Positions 1 through 8,952 of a stretch of DNA of 64,000 nucleotides are shown here, piece after piece; the first letter of the stretch is position 1, and every line of letters begins with the position of its first letter. Under the pieces are notes generated by a model. The model ran no database searches. It was not told the DNA's origin and saw nothing but the letters and a program-made list of their open reading frames with translations. Origin of the DNA: Saprolegnia diclina VS20 (taxonomy: Eukaryota; Oomycota; Saprolegniomycetes; Saprolegniales; Saprolegniaceae); NCBI RefSeq assembly GCF_000281045.1, contig NW_008246118.1, forward strand, positions 167,417 to 231,416. The letters are read 5' to 3'. A program made the translations under genes and the position numbers.

Positions 1-1010
1 CGAGAGATGCACCGTCTCGGACGCAGTCTCGAGCTTCATGTCGAGGTAGTAGCACAGCGGTTTATCTTCGTTGCGCAGCCACACGTCTAGAACAACAGGG
101 TGTTTGCATCAACTTGATACATTCCTCATGGTCGACCGACCGCGTATCGCATCCGGCAAGACGAGCACGAACGAGGTGGCGTCGTCTTGGGTGAGGTCGC
201 GCAGTGTCGCGTCGGCGGCGATCACGTCCGCCTGCGCTGCGTCAGTTCACGGCGACAGACGGAACGTACGTCGAGGCTGTGTACAATCTTGTGCTTGAGC
301 TTCCCGAGTGCCTCCTTCTTGAGCGCATCGACGTGCGTGGTTCTCAAGCTGTCGTCGTCGAGCGCAATGGGTGCGACGAAGCTATATCCGCGCATGTGAA
401 TGCTTCCCAATGCCAGAAAGAGCGTCGTACCGGCCGTGCGCCCTCGTCTCCATCTCGACGTGCACGATCGTCAGAATGCGCGGCCGGTCCCGCACAGGGC
501 GCTGGGCGCATGTATATGGGTGAAACTGAGTGTGGAGGAAGCTACCTTGGGCCCTACGACGAGTTTCTTGAGGCTCGCGGGCAGATCGTCCGTCTCCGAG
601 AGGCTGTCGTCGTCGGCCGACGAGTGCGCTTCCGAGTCGCTGTCGGCAAACCGCACAAAGGCTGGCGGGTCCGGCATCGGCGAGTGCGCCGCTTGGAAGA
701 GAAGCTTGCCATTCTCCGCGAGGTACGCGCGCTTGGCATCCACGAGGCACCGGATCCAGCCATCGCGCTCGTCTTGTGAGGCCACGCAGGCGTCGATGGC
801 GGCGCTGCCAGCGACGGTAATGCGAAACACCCACGGGCTCGGGCCGCCGAGGCCAGGCTCAACGCGCACGACTTGCTTGGTCGCGAGCCAGAGAGCCTGC
901 GTGTGGTCGACCACGCGGTCAGCGTACATCTTGACCCAGCAACGCTGCCACTCGGCGTGGCCATCGCGTCGGTACACGAGCTCGCCACGGCGCAGCACGA
1001 CGTCGGCCAT
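1..1010 (-). CDS. PH-domain protein, 3' part beyond left edge
   Basis: Proposed exons on the minus strand are 1010-546, 501-431, 402-270, 231-141 and 86 to the window edge. The first exon encodes a pleckstrin-homology fold: basic start, W-x-R-C-W-V-K-M strand, R-V-V-D-H-T-Q strand, and the closing W-I-R-C-L helix near residue 90. An acidic Ser/Asp stretch follows. Later exons continue as hydrophobic beta-strand-like sequence (for example R-G-Y-S-F-V-A-P-I-A-L and F-V-L-V-L-P-D-A-I). PH domains usually bind phosphoinositides or proteins at membranes, so a membrane-associated adaptor is likely, but the partner is unknown. All phases agree, yet the step between 431 and 402 needs a 28-nt intron (403-430), which is suspiciously short; a one-base assembly error or frameshift there is an alternative. 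The stop codon is not in the window. Confidence 0.7.
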
Positions 1011-1538
1011 GACCGAGATCTTGTTGGGTCTTTTTAGTCAGCCTCGCACCCACGACCGCAACATTACAATCCCACTTGAACAAGGTGCCAACAGTTGGTC
1101 ATATAATAATAATAATTGCACAGCAATAAATAATAAAATATGGTACCCACCGCCACCGACACCGTCGCATCTCCGAATAGCAGGCGTCCTCGCTTGCTCG
1201 CCCTTGGGCAGCCCAAGCGGCTGGAGACATACCCGCCATCGCCCAAGGTCCAAGGTCCACAGGCTCGATCGCGTCTCTACTAGCGCCATACGGATACGAT
1301 GCAGCAAACGAGCAGTGGTTTGCACAGGAGCTCCTACACATTTTGGTCGTCACGCATTTTGATTGGAGAGAACGCGTTCTATTTGGGCAATGGGCGCGAT
1401 ACGATTGGCTGAAAAGTTGCGTTTGTTCAGTGCGTCGCCAGATTGGGCGAGGGATCCATCCGGACGACCACGTGGTCTTTAGGAAGTGACGCAGCTGGTC
1501 GTGGCCGTCGGTCATTTGGAGTCGAGGGCCAAGGAAGG
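1011..1538. other. Divergent intergenic promoter region
   Basis: This 528-base stretch separates the start of the PH-domain gene (minus strand) from the start of the PAS-kinase gene (plus strand). It holds an AT-rich trinucleotide-like tract near 1100-1140 and CCAAT-type motifs (ATTGG) at about 1361 and 1404. I see no coding sequence. Confidence 0.6.
1403..1415 (+). promoter_or_regulatory. Inverted CCAAT box upstream of PAS-kinase
   Basis: The sequence GATTGGCTGAAAA lies about 125 bases before the kinase ATG. The same ATTGGCT(G/A)AAA word recurs before several other genes in this window, as expected for an NF-Y type CCAAT box on the reverse strand. Activity is inferred only. Confidence 0.45.
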
Positions 1539-3644
1539 ATGAACTACCACCCGCAGGGCGCCGCGCCGCCGCCGATGGTCCATGGCCCGCCACGGACCAT
1601 GATGCCAAGCAATGCTCCGCAAGGCGTCGCCGTCATGAACGGTACCGTGCGCAAGCTCCTGCGCCAGACCATGGGCGACCAGATCGAGTACGTCACGTCC
1701 ATCCCGCAAGTCCGCTCCTTTGTCGCGGCTGTCGACTCGTTCTGCCAGACGACCGAGAGTCTCGCCTCGCTCGGCAAGTCGCTCTACGCGTCGGGCTCGG
1801 TCGTCTTTGTCGTCGACAAGAGCATGCGCGTGATCCTCTGGAACGACACGGCGGTTGCGCTTACGGGCTTTACGCGGGATGAAGTCGCGGGCCGCAACTT
1901 CCTCGACCTCCCGGGCCTCGTGCCCGTCTCGTCCAGCTCGATGCTCGAGCAAGCGCTCTTTAGCTTTATGGACGGCGCCAACGGCTCGCGCGCGCCGCTT
2001 GAGGTCTCGCTGTTCGCCAAAGCCGGCCACGAGCTGCGCTTGCTCTGCGAATGCACACCGCTTGTCGGCAACCCTGCGGGGCCCGGTATGCTCGTCGTCG
2101 CCCAAGACCTCGCCATGTACGACAACGTCAAGACGCAGCGCGAAATGGCGGCCCTCGCCGAGACGCCTGCGCTGCATGCGATGCCCTCGGCCGCCCAACA
2201 AGGTAGCCACCGTACGAATTCCTTCTCATTCAGCAACGTCCATTAGCGCCGCCGACGAACCCGATCGTCGCCCGCAACCCGAACCCAGGCCGAGGCACGT
2301 CGGCGCTCACAGGCTGGGACGAGATTGCTCCACACTACCAGATCGAGACGGTCCTCGGCCAAGGCAGCTACGGCCAAGTCGTGCGCTGCAAGCACCTGGT
2401 ACCACACCAAGCTCTACGACCTCGTTCTTAGCCTCTCTCATGCTGTCTTCGTAGCCGACAGGGGACGTGGTCGCGATCAAGAAGATTCAAAATGTCTTTT
2501 CCGACCCGATTGATGCCAAGCGCATTCTGCGCGAGCTCTGCATCCTTCGGCAGCTCAAGCACCGCAACATTGTCCAGGTACGTGGTTTGAGACAGGGCGA
2601 CGTTTCTAGTCTTTGTACTAGATTCGCGAAATTCTGTGTCCGTCGGATCTGACGTCGTTCCAGAACCTCTACGTTGTGTTTGAGTTTCTCCCGTCCGACT
2701 TGGAGAAGCTACTGCATTCGCCGCAGTTTTTAACCGCCGAGCACATTCGCTGGCTTCTGCTGGACCTGCTCAAGGCGCTCAAGTACATGCACTCGGCGTC
2801 GATCGTCCACCGCGACCTCAAGCCCGCCAACGTGCTCCTCAACCTCTCGCCTGTCGCGATCAAGATTTGCGACTTTGGCCTGGCTCGTACGATTGCAAAC
2901 CCAACGTCGATTCCGGCATCGTCAACGTCGTCGACCTCGAAGCGCAAGCGTGATGCAAGTCCGACGGGCGCCGCGGCCAAGAAGAAGATCCAGCGACAGC
3001 TCACGGAGCACGTGGTCACGCGATGGTACCGTGCGCCCGAGATCATCTTCCGGGACCACGACTACTCGACCGGCATCGACGTGTGGAGCGTCGGCTGCAT
3101 CTTTGCCGAGCTGCTCTCGATGCAAAAGACGTCGGTGCCATCGCACTTCAACCGCGAGCCGCTGTTTCCGGGCGTGAGCTGCTTCCCGCTGAGTCCTGGT
3201 GCGAGCCAGATGGCGCTGCCCCAAGACAGCCAAGACCAGCTCAACACGATTCTACGTGTGCTCGGGAGCATGGCCGACGACGACATCGCCGAGGTCGCTG
3301 ACCCGGACGTGCGTTTCTACCTCCGGTCGCTCCCGCATCAGTCGCCCAAGAGCTTCTCCGAGCTGTACCCGGGCGCCGAGCCCGACGCGATCGACCTCTT
3401 GCACAAGATGCTGCACATGAACCCGCGCAAGCGAGCGAGTGTTGAGGACGCACTCAACCACCCGTACCTCGGGAGCATTCGATCGATCGAAGAAGAGGAC
3501 GTGATTGCTGCGTACGGCATTGAACTCGAGTTTGATCTGCGCCCAGGCACGCTCTCGATCGCCGACATCCGCAAGCTCATGGCCGCCGAGATCGGCTACT
3601 ACCACCCGCAGACGCAGCAGCCCAACACCCGGGCGCGCCACTAA
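1539..3644 (+). CDS. PAS-domain MAPK-like protein kinase
   Basis: Exons 1539-2202, 2247-2398, 2455-2577 and 2664-3644 join in frame to 639 residues. A PAS domain lies around residues 75-190 (V-F-V-V-D-K-S-M-R-V-I-L-W-N, then G-R-N-F-L-D-L). The kinase domain begins near residue 250: glycine loop G-Q-G-S-Y-G-Q-V-V, ATP lysine in V-A-I-K-K-I, catalytic loop H-R-D-L-K-P-A-N, D-F-G-L-A-R, and V-T-R-W-Y-R-A-P-E, so it should be catalytically active and belongs to the CMGC/MAPK group. Two oddities: the activation lip reads T-E-H where MAP kinases have T-x-Y, and about 35 Ser/Lys-rich residues (with K-R-K-R and K-K-K) sit between DFG and the lip. PAS plus MAPK suggests a signal-sensing kinase; the ligand is unknown. 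The first in-frame ATG is at 1539. Confidence 0.88.
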
Positions 3645-4014
3645 GAATCATCACCATCATCCGCTCGCTCGCCTCATCGACCGAAGACGCTGTCGCGCAG
3701 GATATCTAAACCGTACAACCCTACACCGTCCACGCCTGTCTCTACCTCGTCTCGTCGATTCTTCCTAGTACGATGAACCTCGTCCTCGAGCTTTGCATGA
3801 AAGCCAGGGTATAGAGCTGTACATAAGCCAACGGCGGCAGCACAGGACAGAGTCTCGATAGGCCATGCTGACGAGTCCGACGTGGCATTTCTGCATCCCG
3901 TGTCGATGGGTCACGAACCGGTCTCCAGAGTCTTCGTAGTATCTGGGAGGACAATGGTGTACATTGGCTGCAGAGATAAAGAAGAGGAAGGGGATAAATT
4001 GACAGGGGGAAGGC
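3645..4014. other. Convergent intergenic region
   Basis: These 370 bases lie between the 3' ends of the kinase gene (plus) and the membrane-protein gene (minus). I see only presumed 3' untranslated sequence and no credible reading frame. Confidence 0.5.
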
Positions 4015-4818
4015 TTAGACGACAAAGTGAAAGTGCATGAGCATGGTCGCGGCGGCGGCAGAGAGCACGACATGCGAGAGCGCGTTGTGGTTGAAATGCT
4101 TGGACGACGGCGAGACCGCGAGGCCCTGGATCAAGCCGGACGCGAGCTTGAGCGTGAGCACGAGGAGCTCGTGGACGACGCCGCGTTCGTACGCCATGAC
4201 CGACATGACGCTGCCAAAGACCATGGCCGGGAGGAACCCGAGGAGCATGAAGGACGTGTTCATGTAGATGAAGGCGAAGATCGCGACGATCGAGTAGCCA
4301 GTGCCCGCGATCCAGATCGTGAGCTCGGACGAGCCGTCCGAGAGGTAGCGCGACGCGGCGAACGCGACAAGGCAAAAGTTGGTAAGCGTCGTAAAGCCGA
4401 GCACGAGGTGCCAGCTCCAGTCGATGATCGCATCGACGGTCGGGCGCGTGACGTAGACGCCAAAGACGCGCTTCGAGCCCGACTCGGCGTCAAACACCTT
4501 CTTGGCCTTGAAGGCCACATGGTGGAGGAAGCCGCCGACGAGCGCGGTCGTGCCCATCGCGAAGAAGTAGAGCACATACCAGTGCGACTGCTCGTTGAGG
4601 TAGCTCGTCATGAACGTAAGGTACGCGATGAAGATGAAGCACTGGATGGCGAGGATGTAGTCGGTGATGATGCACGCGGGCTGGCAGTCCCATTCCTCGC
4701 CGCCGAGGTTGAGGTACGCCCAGTTGATGGCGGCCTCGACGGGGTTGGGCTTGCTCATGGCAGCGGCCTCGGCGGGCTCGGGCGTCGGCGCCGGCCGGCG
4801 CTGGTGCAGCGTGGACAT
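4015..4818 (-). CDS. Unidentified multi-pass membrane protein with HFNHN motif
   Basis: A single exon encodes 267 residues; the ATG at 4818 is the first that leads straight into the conserved-looking part. After a short Pro/Ala/Glu-rich N-terminus there are about seven hydrophobic segments. Histidines are placed in or near membrane segments: G-G-F-L-H-H-V-A-F, W-S-W-H-L-V-L-G-F and, near the C-terminus, K-H-F-N-H-N-A-L-S-H-V-V. Seven membrane helices with repeated histidines resemble the CREST group of membrane hydrolases (alkaline ceramidases, PAQR, Per1), but I cannot show the full Ser/His/Asp set, so this is only a suggestion. I do not recognise the family. It could equally be a small channel or sensor. 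Confidence 0.75.
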   Translation of the reverse strand: MSTLHQRRPAPTPEPAEAAAMSKPNPVEAAINWAYLNLGGEEWDCQPACIITDYILAIQCFIFIAYLTFMTSYLNEQSHWYVLYFFAMGTTALVGGFLHHVAFKAKKVFDAESGSKRVFGVYVTRPTVDAIIDWSWHLVLGFTTLTNFCLVAFAASRYLSDGSSELTIWIAGTGYSIVAIFAFIYMNTSFMLLGFLPAMVFGSVMSVMAYERGVVHELLVLTLKLASGLIQGLAVSPSSKHFNHNALSHVVLSAAAATMLMHFHFVV

Positions 4819-6083
4819 GGTGGTGGTTTGAGGTTGGCTGAAGAGTGCGCTGCCTGTTGACTCGACGGCTTCCGCACCCACGATTGGTTTTGAGAGGTTC
4901 CGGCTCGCACCTCTAAAGATAAATACCTCTGCAACTGAATACTCGAATCTCGTAGATTCGGAAGAAACGTGGCAGCACGAGCGCTCTCCGTGGTCGTGTC
5001 GACACATCAGAAGGGACCGCCATCGATCCTGCTCGACGTCGGGACGCTGGGTTCGAGTTGGAAAGACATTGGGACTCGTGGCAGAGATGCGCGCCGTGAC
5101 AGCGAAACTCGTTTCGTAAATTTTACGTTTGGACGATCGATCATTGGGCAATGCATTTATGAGGCGAAACAGCGCTGTACGTTGCCGACATACACGCCAC
5201 AATTTAGAGTCTGAACGAATATTGAAGAACCCTCCACATTCCCACGTCGTACATGGATACCGCGCGACTTGGTCGACCCATCAGCAGAAAATTATAGCAT
5301 GAGGATCCTTGTGTGCTCGGACATGCCTCATGTTAACCTCCCAAATTTGATAGCTTCTTCCGTCTGGTTTCATCCTGGTGGCAGCGTGTACCAACGCTGC
5401 GCCTTTCCGCAGTTGTCGTGTCTCTCGGGGAGCTTTTTTACTCTGCGTGTTCGTATCTCGGAGATTGCGACGAAGAAGGCGCTCCCCAGTTGTCTGACGA
5501 TTCGGCCTCACATTGCACTTGCTGCTTCAAGGGCACTGGCTCTTTTCTATTCCTTACGCTGATTGGCTACAAATTCAATGGTCACCAGTGGACGCGTTAC
5601 GACCGCACGATTTGAATCTGAGACGCGGCAGGTGCTTCTGCGGCGTTCGGGGCCATGAGTTGGACTGGGATGGCAAGGTTTGGCGGACAATACTGTACTT
5701 TTATGGACGACACCCGGTGTCGATGCGGGTGCGTCGATCTTGCATGCAAGGTCCACAACGCCACTCTACAGTACAAGGAATGTCCTTCCTTGTACTCACA
5801 GCCGTTGACCCGGATGAGAGTGCTCGCATGCCGCACCTGGTTTGTCCAAACATGGGGGTTACGGCAAGGGAATCGTTCTAGGCGTTTTCTAGGGTAAGGG
5901 TTTATTGACTCTTTCTGGGGTCCCGCGAGATGTTCACGGGGCTGGTACGGACATGTTTTTCAAAGTCGTTTTAGTGGCAGCAGTATACATTGTATTGGAC
6001 GATCGTCCTTATAGCTATGAGAGCAGCCGATGAACACGCAAAACACAGTGGGGTCTATCAAGCAGAGGCGGTGGTCGGTGCGC
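4819..6083. other. Long non-coding stretch
   Basis: These 1265 bases contain the promoter of the upstream minus-strand membrane-protein gene and the 3' flank of the ZIP gene. Reading frames here are short and lack domain-like sequence. Two things stand out: an ATTGGCT word at 5562-5568 and a perfect 10-base palindrome at 5770-5796. Base composition is less GC-rich than in the genes. Confidence 0.5.
5770..5796. repeat. Perfect 10-bp inverted repeat with 7-base spacer
   Basis: The arms AGTACAAGGA and TCCTTGTACT are exact reverse complements separated by seven bases. It lies in the middle of a gene-free stretch. It has the same 10-7-10 geometry as the CCAAT palindrome before the fumarylacetoacetase gene but no shared sequence. 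It could be a protein-binding site, a hairpin in a non-coding RNA, or chance. Confidence 0.5.
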
Positions 6084-7019
6084 TTAGACGCCGACGTACG
6101 CAAAGAGGATGAGACTCAACGACATGATGCCCATGCCACCGAGGATCGCGATCGAGACAGCGTTGCCATCAGGGCAGAACTTGACGGCCGACGGAATCAG
6201 TTCCTTGATCGAGAGCGTCACCATCATACCAGCGACAAGACCAAACATGGCACCTTCCACGGTCGGGTTGAGGCCGTCACCGAGGATAAAGAACGCAAGG
6301 ATGGCGCCGAGGGGTTCCGCGAGCGACGACGCACAGGCCCACCAAAAGGCTTTGCAGCGGTTGCCGGTGGCAAAGTAGACGGGCGTCGCGACAGCAATGC
6401 CTTCCGGAATGTTGTGCAGCGCGATACCAATGGCAAGCGTGGCGCCGACCTTGAGGTCGTGGACCGCCGCCGTGTACGTGGCAATACCTTCCGGGAGGTT
6501 GTGGATCGCAAGCGCAATGGCCGTGAGGACGCCGGTGCGGTTCATGGCCGCCTTCTCCTTGCCAGCAAGCGCCTCCTTGTCGGCGTCCGTCGGCGTCGTC
6601 AAGGCCACATGGCCGTCGACGACTTGTTCGAGGCGCGCGAGGTCAGCGAGGTCGACTTCGTCCTTGAGATCGGGCGAGAGACGGTGCACAAGCGCATCGA
6701 GGAGGTAGATAATGCCGGCGCCAACGGCAAAGCAAATGTTGGTAAAGACCCACGCGTTGCCTTCGCACGTCGAGTCGCACTCGCCAGCCTCGTCGGCGTT
6801 GCCAGCCTTGAACTGCTCGACCGACTCGTTGAAGATCTCGACGAGCGAGATGAAGACCATGACGCCACCGGCAAGCGCGAGCGCGATCGAGAGGTTCTTG
6901 GCGTTGGCCATCTTGACCATGGACGCGCTAAAGATGACGAGACCGCCGATGCAGGTGGCGAAGGCCGCGGCCCACGTGAGGGCAAAGGCGATGCCGACTT
7001 CCTTGGTGATTTCCGGCAT
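6084..7019 (-). CDS. ZIP family metal (zinc) transporter, ZupT type
   Basis: A single exon encodes 311 residues with about eight membrane segments. It carries the two metal-site helices typical of the ZupT/GufA branch of ZIP transporters: A-I-H-N-L-P-E-G-I-A and A-L-H-N-I-P-E-G-I-A-V. A hydrophilic loop with several Asp, Glu and His residues (around residues 120-155) lies between segments three and four, as usual in ZIPs. Family members move zinc and other divalent metals into the cytosol across the plasma or an organelle membrane. Length matches the family (about 260-330). The ATG at 7019 is directly followed by a short polar N-terminus and the first membrane helix. The exact metal and membrane cannot be read from sequence. 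Confidence 0.93.
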   Translation of the reverse strand: MPEITKEVGIAFALTWAAAFATCIGGLVIFSASMVKMANAKNLSIALALAGGVMVFISLVEIFNESVEQFKAGNADEAGECDSTCEGNAWVFTNICFAVGAGIIYLLDALVHRLSPDLKDEVDLADLARLEQVVDGHVALTTPTDADKEALAGKEKAAMNRTGVLTAIALAIHNLPEGIATYTAAVHDLKVGATLAIGIALHNIPEGIAVATPVYFATGNRCKAFWWACASSLAEPLGAILAFFILGDGLNPTVEGAMFGLVAGMMVTLSIKELIPSAVKFCPDGNAVSIAILGGMGIMSLSLILFAYVGV

Positions 7020-8952
7020 TCTTCTTCTTGGTGGTCGTAGTGTCGAGAACGCGGAGAGTTGAAGAGTGAGATCCGAGTTTACCGGCGCTCAACCACGGTC
7101 GAGGCGAGGACTTCCCAGCCGTTGACGATGCACTGTGGACTGTGGTACGTTGCGCACCGCTGTTATCGCTGGACACGAAGTGTACTTGATGCATTCGTAA
7201 TACAAGAAAGGTGCACACGTGTACTCCCTTCTATCATGGATGAGGATGAGCACCCCGTAAGAACGCACTTTGCTTCAGAGTGTACCTAAGATACATGTCG
7301 TACCATCACTGGCTACCACACATTGCAACATCTGTCTGATGAAATGCAAGCAATTATTGCCTCTCATTTCGAGCCAGAGGGCGTTTTGAGCCAATGAGAA
7401 GCGACGCGTCACAGGATTGGAGGAAGGCGACGCCTGGGAAGTGTGGACCGATCATGATGCACCGGCAAGCCGTGATGTGGCATAAAGGACTATGGCTTGT
7501 CTTTGTGAGCTCGCACGTCGCACGCCAAGCAGACTGTATACAATCTGTCGTCGTCCTTCTCGGAGCCTTCCCTCGGTCTTCTCGCGAATTCATTCCGGAA
7601 GCGGACACCATTTCTGTCGCCACACTCTGTTGTGTGCTTGCTATCACGAGTCGTTCTAGAAAGCTGTCGTGCTTCGTGGGTTAAAGCTCATGTATGACGC
7701 CGGCATGGCCCAATTCCGTCGCGTACACGTCACGGGTTTGGTCGCCGAGACACGTGAGCGCTCAGTTTGTTGAGCGTGCAAAGCAAGTTTTGCCGCCGTC
7801 GGATAAGGCTCCATCACCGTTGACCACGCAGCGGTGGGTGAGACGCATTTGTTGAAGCGCTGCGCTGACACATGTGTATTTCGCACGGTCCAGCTGTACT
7901 GTACTACACTGTATTTGGACTAGGACTCGACGAAAATGGCCGCGCTGCCATGCGAACTGCTCGATACATACTAGCACACAATGAATCTGCGCCAAAAACT
8001 AGTCTTTCGTGAGACTGGACGCACACCGCTACCGTATACGAGAGCCTTCAAGTGGCACCCTCTCTTGGGAAGTTATTTGCTTGGTTGTCGCACGACAGCG
8101 TTTGCAGACATAGTCCTGTTCGTTGTCGTGAGAGAATAGACCGAATGTCGGCTTCGACCACGCAGGACCACCGAGTGCGTGATGACAGCCTTGACCTACT
8201 GGACAGACACGGTGTTCGTCACAGTCTTGTCTGTGCGCTTGGTCGTCCAAGCGACGTCTCGTCGTCGTACAAACCGACTTGCAGAACGCAAGGCTGATGG
8301 TCCATTACACAACACAAACAGCCTTTCCCACTTTGCACATCCGTTGCCCTTTCCTGAAACGTTCGGGCCCAAAAAGACACGAATCGAGAGGAACGAATGC
8401 ACGTGCTTCCAGTGGTTGGTGTAGTTGTTGCCTTGATGTGACACCAGATTCTTATGCACCGTTTTGCTGGTTGTCGTGGCTACGAGCCGGCAACCATAAG
8501 AGCATCCAGGGTGGCTCCAAATTCTGTCCTACCTCATGTTGGACGTGTGGTCCGCAGAGGTGTAAACCGCCGTACCGCCGTTGTGAGCTGACGGATTGTC
8601 ATCGCTGTGGCACGACGCTGTCGTGCCACCAACGGTGAGCAATGGCGGCCACAGCAAAAATAGAGGTTGCTACCCGATGGGCTCTGGCCTTCGACAACCA
8701 GAGCCCACCGTCGACACCAGCGCAGTCGTCAAATATCACTATATCGACATCGACTACGCTCTTGGTTTTCAAAATGAGCCATGCCGTACCAATAATGCAG
8801 TAGAGTTGAAGTATTGTGGTACGACGACCTTGCACTGTGACGACGTTTCGTTCAAAATGAGGCGAAAAGATATTTGCTAGTTGAAGCGTTTCTTACCCGC
8901 ATCAGTCAGTCACCACCAGCTACCGATCATTTTCACTTGGCCTCTTGACACG
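7020..8952. other. Gene-poor stretch before the first 6-TM family cluster
   Basis: About 1.9 kb without a gene I can support. Short open frames exist on both strands, none above about 120 residues and none with recognisable domains or consistent codon use. The region contains the ZIP promoter at its left end and presumably the promoter of the first 6-TM family gene at its right end. No tRNA, repeat array or transposon remnant was recognised. Confidence 0.5.

Noticed and set aside
400-1362. A 320-residue plus-strand frame near the left edge
   Set aside because: Overlaps the PH-domain gene on the opposite strand, where splice sites and domain agree; the frame also crosses an AT-rich intergenic tract.
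6030-7040. A 336-residue open frame on the plus strand
   Set aside because: It is the antisense shadow of the ZIP gene. Its residues are the charged pattern (R/E/D/H-rich) produced by reading GC-rich hydrophobic codons backwards.
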